Origin: Falsiroseomonas ponticola
GTDB taxonomy: Bacteria; Pseudomonadota; Alphaproteobacteria; Acetobacterales; Acetobacteraceae
NCBI RefSeq assembly: GCF_016805305.1
Contig: NZ_JAERQN010000014.1
Location: 48,302-112,301, forward strand
Reading direction: 5' to 3'
DNA length: 64,000 nt
Position 1 is the first letter of the stretch, and every line of letters begins with the position of its first letter. Under the pieces are notes generated by a model, which searched no databases, had not been told where the DNA came from, and saw nothing but the letters and a program-made list of their open reading frames with translations. Below are positions 35,681 to 44,174 of the stretch, in pieces. Made by a program: the position numbers and the translations under genes.

Positions 35681-35813
35681 ACAGGCCCCGTCACTGGCCC
35701 GCCCTGCGGCCCGAAGGGCCGAGCGCCCGAACGGGCGCCGCCGCTCATGCGGCGAAGCCAAGCGCAGCGCCGGCGTCTGAGGGGCGTGAAGGCGAAGCCT
35801 TCGCGCAGGCACA
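35681..35813. repeat. Stacked hairpin element between gnd and gntK
   Basis: Four adjacent perfect hairpins: 35708-35720 (GGCCC/GGGCC, loop GAA), 35723-35738 (GCGCCC/GGGCGC, loop GAAC), 35739-35754 (CGCCGC/GCGGCG, loop TCAT), 35788-35802 (GAAGGC/GCCTTC, loop GAA). GAA loops recur at 50.6-50.7 kb. Possibly a REP-like element or a processing site that sets gntK mRNA levels. Confidence 0.65.
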
Positions 35814-36320
35814 ATGACGCCGCTCGTCGTCGTCATGGGCGTCTCCGGCGCGGGCAAGTCCACCATCGGCCAGGCCATCGCCACCGCGCTCGGGCTGCCC
35901 TTCGCCGATGCCGATGATTTCCACCCCGAAGCCAACATCGCGAAGATGAGCCGGGGGGAGGCGCTGGACGACGACGATCGCTGGCCCTGGCTGGCCGCCA
36001 TCGGCGCCCATCTGGCAGCGCATCGCGGCCGCGGCTGCGTCGTCACCTGTTCCGCGCTGAAGCGCGCCTATCGCGATGCGCTGCGCCAGGCGGCGCCCGA
36101 TCTCCGCCTGGTCTTCCTGACCGGCGATCCCGCGCTCGTCGCCGCCCGCCAGGCCGCGCGCCAGAACCACTTCATGCCGGCCAGCCTGGTCGCCAGCCAG
36201 TTCGCGACGCTGGAGCCGCCGGCGCCCGAGGAAGCCGCCATCACCCTCGATGTCGGCCCCGCCCCCGCCACGCTCGCCACCGCCGCCATCAACGCCCTGC
36301 AAGAGGCCACGACGCCATGA
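35814..36320 (+). CDS. gntK: Gluconokinase
   Basis: 168-aa P-loop gluconate kinase of normal GntK length; makes 6-phosphogluconate, the substrate of the upstream Gnd. Walker A GVSGAGKST (9-17), the family DADDFHPEANIAKMSRGEALDD segment (split across the substrate loop), SALKRAYRD, and HFMPASLVASQFATLE near the end. The start is ATG 35814 directly after the hairpin element. The stop overlaps the ATG of the DapA-family aldolase (36317), so the two are translationally coupled. Confidence 0.95.
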   Translation: MTPLVVVMGVSGAGKSTIGQAIATALGLPFADADDFHPEANIAKMSRGEALDDDDRWPWLAAIGAHLAAHRGRGCVVTCSALKRAYRDALRQAAPDLRLVFLTGDPALVAARQAARQNHFMPASLVASQFATLEPPAPEEAAITLDVGPAPATLATAAINALQEATTP

Positions 36321-37216
36321 ACGGCATCTACCCCATCCTCTACGCCTATTTCGGCGCCGATGGCCGGCTGGACGAGGCCGCGATGCGCAAGCAGGTGCGC
36401 TGCTGCCTGGCCGGCGGCGCGCATGGCATCGCGGTGCTGGGCCTCGCCACCGAGGTCAACAAGCTCTCCCCCGCGGAGAAGCGCGACGTCGTCCGCTGGT
36501 CGGCGGAGGAGATCGCGGGCCGCGTGCCCCTCGCCGTCACGGTCGCCGAAGCCACGGCGCGGGAGGCCGCGGATTTCGTGGTGGAGGCCGCGGCCCTCGG
36601 CGCCGCCTGGTGCATCCTCCAGCCCCCGCCGGTGCGTGGCCTGCCGGAAGCCGAATACATCGCGTGGTATGGGGAGGTGGCCGACCTCGTCGCCCGCCGC
36701 AGCGCCATCCCGATCGGCATCCAGAATGCCGCCGCCTATATCGGCGTGGGCCTCTCCGCCAATGGCGTCGCGACGCTGGCGCGCAACCACGGCAACGTCA
36801 CGCTCATCAAGGCGGAGGACAGCGCCGTCGATGTCCAGCGCCTGATCGAGGTGACGAAGGGGGCCATCACCGTCTTCAACGGCCGCGCCGGGATGGAACT
36901 GGTGGACTGCCTCCGCGCGGGCTGCGCGGGGCTGATCCCGGCCCCCGAATGCGCCGATATCCAGGCCGCCATCTACAACCACTTCGTCGCGGGCGAGGAG
37001 GCGGCGGCGGAGCGGGACTACCAGCGCATCCTGCCGCTGATCGCCTTCGCCATGCAGGGCGTCGCCATGTTCCTCTGCTACGGCAAGCGCGTCACCGCCT
37101 GGCGGATGGGGCTCCCGGAGGTGATCGAGCGCACGCCCTCCCTCGCCCCCACCCCCTTCGGCCTGGCCTGCGCCCGCCGCTTCGCCGATGCCCTCGGCCC
37201 CTATCCCGGCGCGTGA
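36317..37216 (+). CDS. DapA-family aldolase/lyase (2-keto-3-deoxy-sugar-acid type)
   Basis: 299-aa TIM-barrel class I aldolase of the dihydrodipicolinate synthase superfamily. The Schiff-base lysine is Lys165 in TLIKAED; GLATEVNKLS fills the substrate-loop position (usual GTTGE). The carboxylate-binding region and the usual DapA Tyr motif differ, so lysine biosynthesis is less likely than a catabolic keto-acid aldolase or dehydratase (KDG/KDA-like). Its coupling to gntK and gnd, and the IlvD/Edd dehydratase at 17.6 kb, support sugar-acid degradation, but the reaction is not fixed by sequence. Confidence 0.8.
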   Translation: MNGIYPILYAYFGADGRLDEAAMRKQVRCCLAGGAHGIAVLGLATEVNKLSPAEKRDVVRWSAEEIAGRVPLAVTVAEATAREAADFVVEAAALGAAWCILQPPPVRGLPEAEYIAWYGEVADLVARRSAIPIGIQNAAAYIGVGLSANGVATLARNHGNVTLIKAEDSAVDVQRLIEVTKGAITVFNGRAGMELVDCLRAGCAGLIPAPECADIQAAIYNHFVAGEEAAAERDYQRILPLIAFAMQGVAMFLCYGKRVTAWRMGLPEVIERTPSLAPTPFGLACARRFADALGPYPGA

Positions 37217-37299
37217 AGGCATGATCTGATCGGCCCGGAGGAAGCAGGCTGCCAGGGCGTCCGCCGCGGGAATGTCCCCCGGGGCCGGAGGAACGACCC

Positions 37300-38040
37300 A
37301 TGCGCATCGCCCTGCTCGCCGACATCCATGCCAACCGGGAGGCCTTGGAGGCCTGCCTCGACGACATCGCCCGCAAGGGCGCGGATCGGCTGGTGCTGCT
37401 CGGCGACCTCGTCGGCTACGGCGCCGACCCCGGCTGGGTGATCGCCAAGGCGCGGGAGCTGGCCGGGCAGGGCGCCATCCTCATCCGCGGCAACCATGAC
37501 GAGGCCGCCGCCCATCCCCGCGGCGGCATGAATGACGACGCGACCGCCGCCATCGCCTGGACGCGCAACGCCCTGGCGCCCGAGGACCGCGCCTTCCTCG
37601 ACGCCCTGCCGATGGAGGTGGAGGAGGAGGATCGCCTCTATGTCCATGCCGATGCCTCCGCCCCCGATCGCTGGGTCTATGTGCGGGATGCCGAGGATGC
37701 GCGGCGCAGCCTGGAGGGCTGCACGGCGCGCCTCGTCTTCTGCGGCCATGTGCATGCGCCCGCCATCTATGGCCTGACCGCCACGGCGAAGCTGGTGCCC
37801 TTCAAGCCCGTCACCGGCGTCGCCGTGCCGCTGCTGCGGCCGCGCCGCTGGCAGGTGGTCTGCGGCGCCATCGGCCAGCCGCGGGATGGCGACCCCGCCG
37901 CCGCCTGGCACCTGTTCGACAGCACGACCAGCGATGTCACGCTGCACCGCGTGCCTTATGACGTGCTGGCCGCCAGCGAGAAGGTGCGCCAGGCCGGCCT
38001 GCCCGAGAGCCTCGCCACCCGCCTGCTGCGGGGGCGCTGA
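37300..38040 (+). CDS. Calcineurin-like metallophosphoesterase
   Basis: 246-aa phosphoesterase with a full dinuclear-metal motif set: D-x-H in LADIHANREAL, GDLVGYG, GNHDEAA and GHVHAP. The compact length and YVHADAS segment place it with bacterial YfcE/Icc-like or PP2A-class phosphodiesterases of unknown substrate. GGAGGA lies 8 nt upstream. The stop is 1 nt before the start of a Ser/Thr kinase, strongly suggesting a paired function such as dephosphorylating kinase targets or the kinase itself (inference). Confidence 0.88.
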   Translation: MRIALLADIHANREALEACLDDIARKGADRLVLLGDLVGYGADPGWVIAKARELAGQGAILIRGNHDEAAAHPRGGMNDDATAAIAWTRNALAPEDRAFLDALPMEVEEEDRLYVHADASAPDRWVYVRDAEDARRSLEGCTARLVFCGHVHAPAIYGLTATAKLVPFKPVTGVAVPLLRPRRWQVVCGAIGQPRDGDPAAAWHLFDSTTSDVTLHRVPYDVLAASEKVRQAGLPESLATRLLRGR

Positions 38041-38041
38041 C

Positions 38042-39427
38042 ATGATCCGGCTGCAGGAGGGCGAGGTCCTCGATGGCTTCGCCATCGGGCGCCTGCTGCA
38101 TGTCGGCGGCATGGCGGCACTCTGGCAGGTGACGCATCCCGACCACGGCGCCGAGCTGCTGATGAAGGTGCCGCGCCTGGCGGAGGGCGAGGACCCCGCC
38201 GCCATCGTCAGCTTCGAGATGGAGCAGATGATCCTGCCACGCCTCTCCGGCCCGCATGTGCCGCGCTTCGTCGCCAGCGGCGGCTTCGACCGGCAGCCCT
38301 ATCTGGTGATGGAACGCATCGCCGGCCGCAGCCTGCTGCCGCTGATCGACGACCTGCCGCGCCCTGTCGAGGAAGTGGCCGACCTCGGCGCCCGGGTGGC
38401 GGAGGCGCTGGACGCGCTGCACCGCCAGCATGTCGTCCACCTCGACGTGAAGCCCTCCAACATCCTGGTGCGGGAGACGGGGGAGGCGGTGCTGGTGGAT
38501 TTCGGCCTCTCCCGCCACGCGCAACTGCCCGACCTGATGGAGGAGGAGTTCCGCCTGCCCTATGGCACCGCGCCCTACATGGCGCCGGAACAGGTGATGG
38601 GCATCCGGTCCGACAAGCGCAGCGACCTCTTCGCCCTCGGCGCCATGCTGTATTTCCTGGTGACCGGCACGCGACCCTTCGGCGATCCGCAGCGGCTGAA
38701 GGGGTTGCAGCGGCGGCTGTGGCGGGACCCGGTGCCGCCCCGCGGCCGCCGCGCCGATTGCCCGGACTGGCTGCAGGAGATCATCCTGCGCTGCCTGGAA
38801 GTGCGCCCCGAACGCCGCCACCCCACCGCCGCGCAACTGGCCTTCGACCTGCGCCACCCCGGCCAGGTGGCGCTGACGGCGCGGGCCGCGAAGCTGCAGC
38901 AGGATGGCTGGGCCGCCACGCTCCGCCGCCGGTTCCACCCGGACCACCGCGTGCGCTTCGACCGCGCCGTGGCCGCGACGGTGGAGGATGCGCCGATCCT
39001 CGCCGTCGCGGTGGATGTGACGGAGCAGGACGAGGCGCTGGCCACGACGCTCCGCGGCACGGTCGGGAAACTGCTGGCCACCATGCCGGGCGCGCGGCTC
39101 GCCTGCCTCAACGTGCTGCGCCAGAACCGCATCGCGCTGGACACCACGCTGGATGATCTCGGCCGCAACAAGCATGTGCAGCGCCTGGTGGAGCTGAAGC
39201 ACTGGGCCGCGCCGCTCGCCCTGCCGGAAGGCCGCATCACCTTCCATGTGCTGGAGGCCGTGAACCCCGCCCAGGCGCTGCTGGACTATGTCCGCATGAA
39301 TGGCGTGGACCATCTGGTGATGGGCGCGCGCGGGGCCTCGCTGAAGCGCAAGGTGCTGGGCAGCGTCAGCGCGGAGCTGGCGGCCGAGGCGCCCTGCAGC
39401 GTGACGGTGGTGCGGGCGCGGGGTTAG
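38042..39427 (+). CDS. Ser/Thr protein kinase fused to universal-stress-protein domain
   Basis: 461 aa. N-terminal eukaryotic-like (Hanks) kinase: Lys42 in MKVPRL, catalytic HLDVKPSN (133-140; the usual HRD Arg is Leu, so activation-loop coupling may differ), DFG 153-155 and APE 181-183. The glycine-rich loop is weak (LLHVGGMA). A linker joins to a C-terminal UspA-like domain from ~320, with LAVAVDVTEQ and the ATP-loop-like GARGASLKRKVLGSVS at the end (spacing one residue shorter than the classic motif). No transmembrane helix is seen, so it is cytoplasmic. ATG 38042 is 1 nt after the phosphoesterase stop; a longer ORF from 37886 lies in that gene. Its 3' end overlaps the convergent M20 gene by 4 nt. 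Confidence 0.9.
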   Translation: MIRLQEGEVLDGFAIGRLLHVGGMAALWQVTHPDHGAELLMKVPRLAEGEDPAAIVSFEMEQMILPRLSGPHVPRFVASGGFDRQPYLVMERIAGRSLLPLIDDLPRPVEEVADLGARVAEALDALHRQHVVHLDVKPSNILVRETGEAVLVDFGLSRHAQLPDLMEEEFRLPYGTAPYMAPEQVMGIRSDKRSDLFALGAMLYFLVTGTRPFGDPQRLKGLQRRLWRDPVPPRGRRADCPDWLQEIILRCLEVRPERRHPTAAQLAFDLRHPGQVALTARAAKLQQDGWAATLRRRFHPDHRVRFDRAVAATVEDAPILAVAVDVTEQDEALATTLRGTVGKLLATMPGARLACLNVLRQNRIALDTTLDDLGRNKHVQRLVELKHWAAPLALPEGRITFHVLEAVNPAQALLDYVRMNGVDHLVMGARGASLKRKVLGSVSAELAAEAPCSVTVVRARG

Positions 39428-40797
39428 CCCCGCGCGCCGTACCGCCGCACCAGCGCCACCCAGGCCGCGAAGCCCTCCGGCATGGCGCTCTCCCGCCAGT
39501 TCTCGTCCGGCGCGTGGAAATCCTCATCCGCCGTGGCGAAGGAGAACATGACGGTGTGGATGCCGAGCACCCGGCTGACGATGTCGGTCAGCGGCAGGGT
39601 CGCGCCCATGCGCACGCGGAGCGGCCTGCGCCCCGTCGTCACTTCCAGCGCCGCTTCCGCCGCCAGCAGCAGGGGATGATCGCCCGGCACGGCGGTGGCG
39701 ATCGATCCGTCCCGCGCCGCCTTCACCGTCAGCGTGGCGCCGGGCGGGCAGTGGCGGCGCAGATGCGCCTCCACCGCCGCCACGACGCGCTTCGGCTGCT
39801 GCCCCGGCACGATGCGCATGGAGAGCTTCGCATGCGCCTCCGCGGGGATCACCGTCTTGCCGCCCGCGCCCGTATAGCCGCCCCAGAGCCCGTTCACGTC
39901 GAGCGTGGGCTTCAGCCAGAGCCGTTCGAGAAACCCCGCGACATCGCGCCCGCTTGGCGCGATGCCAATGGAGGCATCATGCGCCGCCACGTCATACGGG
40001 ATGTTCGCCAGTGCCGCACGATCTTCATCCGTGACCGGTGCGGCGCCTTCCTCGAAGCCCTCGACGAGGATGTTGCCTTGCTCGTCATGCAGCGTCGCGA
40101 CCAGCCGCGCCATCGCATGCAGCGCGTTCGGCGCCACGCCCCCATAGCGCCCGCTATGCAGGTCCTTGGCGGCGGTACGAAGGCTGATCTCCATCGCCAT
40201 GTTGCCGCGCGTGGCTACCGTCATGGTCGGCAGGTCGGCCCGCCAGCGCGCGCCATCGGCCGACAGCACGGCATCCGCCGTCAGCCAGTCGCGATTCTCC
40301 TCCAGGATGCGGGGCAGCGAGGCCGATCCGCATTCCTCCTCGCCCTCCAGCAGCACCGTCACGTTGAAGGGCAGCCGCCCTTCCTCCGCCAGGAAGGCGC
40401 CGAGTGTCTCCATCGCCAGCAGCGACGGCCCCTTGTCGTCGGAGACGCCGCGCCCGTAGAGGCGCCCGTTGCGCGATACGAGCATGAAGGGCTCGGAACT
40501 CCAGGCCTCCACCGGATCGGGCGGCTGCACGTCGTAATGGCCATAGACCAGCAGCGTCGGCGCGCCCGCCGCGCCGTGCCAGCGCGCCGTCACGGCGGGG
40601 TGGCCGCCGGCGGCCAGCTCCCGCGCGCCCTCGAACCCCATCGCCGTCAGCCGCGCGATCCACCAGGCGCGCGCCTGCGCCATCCCGGCGGCATAGGCGG
40701 GATCGGTGGAGACCGACTGGCAGGCGACGAGTTCCGCCAGACGCGCGACGAACCCGTCCTGCCCGGCCAGCAGCCGGGCCAATACCGCATCGGTCAC
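39424..40797 (-). CDS. M20-family metallopeptidase / amidohydrolase
   Basis: 457-aa zinc peptidase of the M20A/dipeptidase-like group. Metal and catalytic motifs are YGHYDVQPPD (His, Asp), RGVSDDKGP, GEEECGS and the C-terminal ADEDFHAPDENW His. The dimerisation domain lies around AAKDLHSGRYGGVAPN. Such enzymes cleave dipeptides, N-acyl amino acids or related amides. It is last in a minus-strand operon after a binding protein, a creatininase and a PanE-like reductase (ATGA overlap at 40797), consistent with breaking down a small peptide or amide imported by the divergent ABC system. Substrate unknown. Confidence 0.9.
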   Translation of the reverse strand: MTDAVLARLLAGQDGFVARLAELVACQSVSTDPAYAAGMAQARAWWIARLTAMGFEGARELAAGGHPAVTARWHGAAGAPTLLVYGHYDVQPPDPVEAWSSEPFMLVSRNGRLYGRGVSDDKGPSLLAMETLGAFLAEEGRLPFNVTVLLEGEEECGSASLPRILEENRDWLTADAVLSADGARWRADLPTMTVATRGNMAMEISLRTAAKDLHSGRYGGVAPNALHAMARLVATLHDEQGNILVEGFEEGAAPVTDEDRAALANIPYDVAAHDASIGIAPSGRDVAGFLERLWLKPTLDVNGLWGGYTGAGGKTVIPAEAHAKLSMRIVPGQQPKRVVAAVEAHLRRHCPPGATLTVKAARDGSIATAVPGDHPLLLAAEAALEVTTGRRPLRVRMGATLPLTDIVSRVLGIHTVMFSFATADEDFHAPDENWRESAMPEGFAAWVALVRRYGARG

Positions 40798-41813
40798 GGG
40801 ATCGCGTCCAGCAGCGCCTGGAAGGTCTCCCGCGACTGCTCCCGCCGGCCATCCTCGATATCCGCGATCAGGCGGCCGACGGCGGAGAGCGCCGGTGTCG
40901 GGATGCCGAGTTCGGCGGCCAGCCGCGGCGTGATGTTGAGCTGCGACGCGGCCTCCGTCTTGCGCTTGCGCACCGCGAGGTCCCGCCAGATGCCGCTATG
41001 CGTCTTGGCGGACTGCGACGTGAATTCTCGCAGCCATCGCACCACCGCGATGCCATCCGCATCGGGTCGCCCCGGCGCGAAGGCCATGGGATCATAGCCG
41101 CCGAAGCCGCGTGGCGTGACGCCACGCGCCAGCGCCACCGCCACCACCTCCCGCCCCAGCGCGAGCCAGGCCTTCATGCGGGCGGGATCGGCGAAGTTCC
41201 CGGTCATGCTGTCGTGGTTGAGCGCGGTTGCGAAGAGCATCGCGCCATAGCCCATCTTGCCCCAGAGATAGGCCCAGATGTCCTCGGTCAGGATCGCATC
41301 CGGCTCGAACAGCTTGCACAGATCGAACATCGCCCGCGTGCGGTCGCGGATGCTGCCATCGATCTCGCCGACCACGACGGAGCCGCGGCTGCCGTAGAGG
41401 ATCTCGCCCGGCCCGTGCCAATCGGCGGAGAAATTGACGAAGCAGCCCATGGTGCGCTCCGCGCCCACGGCCTCCGCGATCTCCACCTCGTTCAGCCCGT
41501 TCTGCGCGGAGAAGACATAGCCATCGGGCTCCAGATGCGGCGCCAGCATCGGTAGTGCGTCCTTCGTCGCCTGCGCCTTCACCGCCAGCACGATGCGGGA
41601 ATAGGTGCCTGTCAGCTCGGCCGGAGTCACGGCGGGGATGACCTGCGTGAAATCCTCGACGGGGCCGAAGATATGCAGGCCGCGCGTGCGGCAGGCATCG
41701 ACATGCTCGGCGACGGTATCGACCAGCAGCACCTCATGCCCCGCCCGCGCCCAATAGGCGCCGAGCGTGCCGCCGATGGCGCCCGCGCCCCAGATGACTA
41801 TCTGGTCGCCCAT
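40794..41813 (-). CDS. PanE/ApbA-family ketopantoate reductase-like oxidoreductase
   Basis: 339-aa NAD(P)-dependent 2-hydroxyacid/2-ketoacid reductase fold. N-terminal Rossmann loop WGAGAIGGTLGAY; central VKAQATKDAL (Lys), SAQNGLNEVE (Asn) and a C-terminal helical domain containing GKMGYGAMLFATALNHDS. True PanE acts in pantothenate synthesis, but this member sits inside a catabolic/uptake operon between creatininase and M20 peptidase genes and is longer than classical PanE (~300 aa), so another 2-keto/2-hydroxy acid is likely. The 5' end overlaps creatininase by 16 nt. Confidence 0.85.
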   Translation of the reverse strand: MGDQIVIWGAGAIGGTLGAYWARAGHEVLLVDTVAEHVDACRTRGLHIFGPVEDFTQVIPAVTPAELTGTYSRIVLAVKAQATKDALPMLAPHLEPDGYVFSAQNGLNEVEIAEAVGAERTMGCFVNFSADWHGPGEILYGSRGSVVVGEIDGSIRDRTRAMFDLCKLFEPDAILTEDIWAYLWGKMGYGAMLFATALNHDSMTGNFADPARMKAWLALGREVVAVALARGVTPRGFGGYDPMAFAPGRPDADGIAVVRWLREFTSQSAKTHSGIWRDLAVRKRKTEAASQLNITPRLAAELGIPTPALSAVGRLIADIEDGRREQSRETFQALLDAIP

Positions 41814-42505
41814 GGTCCCTCCAGCGCTTCGCGAGTCTCAGCCACGCCCTCGTCCCAGATGCGCTGCGTCACGTCATCCGGCAGTTGCCACGGGCCGCCG
41901 AAGGCACCGTCGCCCAGGATCTCCCGCACCTTCGCGGGGCTGCTCGCCTTCATCAGCGCCAGGTCCGGGCGCGGCTTCACGCCTTCGGGCGCCTTCACCT
42001 GCGCCAGCCGCGTCCAGGGAAAATTCTCGAACCAGTTGCCATGGCTGGCGGAGGGATCGGCCGCCATCGCCGCCGCCCAGGTGCGTGGCGCGTTGTACCA
42101 GTTATGGAACTTGATGGAGAGCTCGGGCCGCTCCGTCATCATCTCCTGCGCCAGCGCGCCGACAGGCGCATTCCCGCCATGCCCGTTGACCAGCAGGATG
42201 CGCCGGAAGCCGACCCGCGCGACGCTCTCGATCAGGTCCCGCGCCACCGCCAGCAGCGTCTCCACGCGCAGGCTCACGCTGCCCGGGAAGGCCGCGAAAT
42301 AGGGCGCCAGGCCGAAGGGCATGGCCGGATAGACCGGCACGCCGAGCGGCGCGGCCGCCTCCACCGCCACCCGCTCCGCCAGGATCGCATCCGTGCAGAG
42401 CGAGAGCTGCGCATGCTGCTCCGTGCTGCCGAAGGGCAGCACGACGCGGTCATCGAGGCGCAGATACGCCTCGATCTCCTGCCAGTGGCTGTCGGCGATC
42501 CTCAT
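41798..42505 (-). CDS. Creatininase-family amidohydrolase
   Basis: 235-aa member of the creatininase superfamily (creatininase, MftE, FAPy deformylase). Metal motifs are present: GSTEQHAQLSLCTDAILAE (Glu, His, Asp) and VNGHGGNAP. Members hydrolyse cyclic amides or formamides. Its ATG overlaps the binding-protein stop (ATGA at 42505), so it is second in the operon. Together with the M20 peptidase it suggests stepwise hydrolysis of an imported amide compound. The specific substrate cannot be read from sequence. Confidence 0.88.
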   Translation of the reverse strand: MRIADSHWQEIEAYLRLDDRVVLPFGSTEQHAQLSLCTDAILAERVAVEAAAPLGVPVYPAMPFGLAPYFAAFPGSVSLRVETLLAVARDLIESVARVGFRRILLVNGHGGNAPVGALAQEMMTERPELSIKFHNWYNAPRTWAAAMAADPSASHGNWFENFPWTRLAQVKAPEGVKPRPDLALMKASSPAKVREILGDGAFGGPWQLPDDVTQRIWDEGVAETREALEGPWATR

Positions 42506-44091
42506 CGCGCGGCCGGCGTCACGTCCCAGGCGTAGGTTTCCTCATCGGCGCGGCCCGACGGCATGGAGACGCGGTCGCGCCGCATCGCCCAGGCCGAGCC
42601 GACCGAGGCCAGCGGCAGGGAGACGCGTTCGCGATTGAACAGCGCACCGATCTGCTGCAGCAGCTCCCGCCGCTTGGCGTCATCCAGCTCGAACTCCGAA
42701 GCCTGGATCAGGCGGTCCATCTCCGGGTTCGAATAGCCATGCCAGTTGAAGGCGCCGAGGCGCCGCTGCGGGTCGTTGGTATGGGCGTTGGAGGAGTAGG
42801 TGTAGCTGGCCTCCCCCGTCAGCGTGCCCCAGCCCGCCATGATGTTGGAGAGCTCGCCGCGCGCACGGGCGGGGAAGATCACCGCGGCGGGCTGCCCCGC
42901 CGCCTGCACCTCGATCCCGATGCGCGCCAGCATCTGCGCCATGGCGGTGCCGACGCCGCGGTCGCCCGGCAGGCGGTCATTGCTGAAGTTCAGCACCATG
43001 CGGAAGCCGTTGGGGAAGCCCGCTTCCGCCAGCAGCTGGCGGGCACGCGGCAGGTTCGGCGTCGGGATGGGCAGGGCCGGGTTGAAGCCGAAGATGTTGG
43101 GCGTGACCATCTGCCCCTGCGGCGTGCCCATGCCCTCCATCGCGATCTCCGCCAGCGCGCGACGGTCGATCGAGAGGTCGATCGCCTCCCGCACCCGCGG
43201 GTCGCGATAGGGGTTGGCGGCCAGGCGCGATCCGTCGCGGGCCGTCACCTGCGGCGTGTTCTCGCGGAAGTCGAACTGGAAGTTGAAGACATAGACGGTA
43301 TCGGCCTTCACGACGGACAGCGTGCGGTCGCGCTCCAGCGTCGCGACATCGGCGGCGGGCACGCGGACGATCATGTCCACCTGGCCGGTGCGCAGCTGCG
43401 CCACGCGATTGGCGTCGTTCGGGATCTCGCGGCGCACATGCCGCGCCCAGGCCGGGCGGCCGCCCCAATGGTCATCGAAGCGGTCCACCACGAACTGCTC
43501 CCGCGGCGTCCAGCTGCCGAAGCGGTAGGGGCCGGTGCCGATGGCGGCGCGGCCGCTGTTGAAGGCCTCGTTGCTGTTCTCCGGCGTCAGCCCCGCGGTG
43601 GCGCGGGCGGAGACGACGAAGAGGCGGATGAAGTCATTGGGCAGGGTGGGGGAGGGTCCGCCCGTGATGATGTGCAGCGTGTGCGGATCGACGATGCGCA
43701 CATCGGTGATGCGGCGGACATAGATGCGCGTCGGGTTCGGGCCCGACAGCGTCTGCATCCGCCGGATGGAGGCGACGACATCCTCCGCCGTCATGTCGCT
43801 GCCGTCATGGAACTTCACGCCGCGGCGCAGCTTGAATTCCCAGGTCGTGGCATCGATGGGCCGCCAGGATTCCGCCAGCCCCGGCTCGATCTGCAGCTGC
43901 GGGCCGGAATGCGTCAGCGTGTCGAAGACATGCTTCAGCGCCTCGCTATGCGTGCCGGTCGCGGTGAAATGCGGATCCACCGATTCCGGCCCGGCGCGCA
44001 CGCCCATGGTCAGCGTCTGCGCGCCGGCCGCGCCGGCCAGCATCGCGCCCATGGTCGCGGAGAGGGCAAGATGGACGAATTTGCGGCTCAT
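42502..44091 (-). CDS. Family-5 solute-binding protein (peptide/opine/nickel type)
   Basis: 529-aa periplasmic binding protein of the DppA/OppA cluster, exported by a Sec signal peptide of about 24 residues ending AGAAGA-QT. Conserved SBP_bac_5 features: PESVDPHFTATGTHSEALKHVFDTL, the WEFKLRRGVKFHDGSDMTAEDVVASI block and SIDRRALAEIAMEGMGTPQG. GGAG 9 nt upstream selects ATG 44091 over 44127. It heads an operon with creatininase, PanE-like and M20 genes and is transcribed divergently from its likely permeases at 44.2-48 kb. Substrate undetermined. Confidence 0.93.
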   Translation of the reverse strand: MSRKFVHLALSATMGAMLAGAAGAQTLTMGVRAGPESVDPHFTATGTHSEALKHVFDTLTHSGPQLQIEPGLAESWRPIDATTWEFKLRRGVKFHDGSDMTAEDVVASIRRMQTLSGPNPTRIYVRRITDVRIVDPHTLHIITGGPSPTLPNDFIRLFVVSARATAGLTPENSNEAFNSGRAAIGTGPYRFGSWTPREQFVVDRFDDHWGGRPAWARHVRREIPNDANRVAQLRTGQVDMIVRVPAADVATLERDRTLSVVKADTVYVFNFQFDFRENTPQVTARDGSRLAANPYRDPRVREAIDLSIDRRALAEIAMEGMGTPQGQMVTPNIFGFNPALPIPTPNLPRARQLLAEAGFPNGFRMVLNFSNDRLPGDRGVGTAMAQMLARIGIEVQAAGQPAAVIFPARARGELSNIMAGWGTLTGEASYTYSSNAHTNDPQRRLGAFNWHGYSNPEMDRLIQASEFELDDAKRRELLQQIGALFNRERVSLPLASVGSAWAMRRDRVSMPSGRADEETYAWDVTPAAR

Positions 44092-44174
44092 TGGCGTGTC
44101 TCCGGGGGAAGCTTCCTGCGGGACCATGCTAGGAACGGCTTGCGTCCGCTGTCCATGCCCCGATACTCACGCGA
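44092..44174. promoter_or_regulatory. Divergent gap between binding-protein and permease operons
   Basis: 83 bp separate the starts of the minus-strand binding-protein operon and plus-strand permease operon. Both promoters must lie here or overlap the coding ends; no clear boxes are seen. Confidence 0.5.

Noticed and set aside
36317..37216. Assignment as DapA for lysine synthesis
   Set aside because: Substrate-loop residues differ from DapA and the gene is coupled to gluconate kinase.
36250..37224. Alternative 324-aa plus-frame ORF over the aldolase
   Set aside because: Shadow of the 36317-37216 aldolase, which has the catalytic lysine and coupled start.
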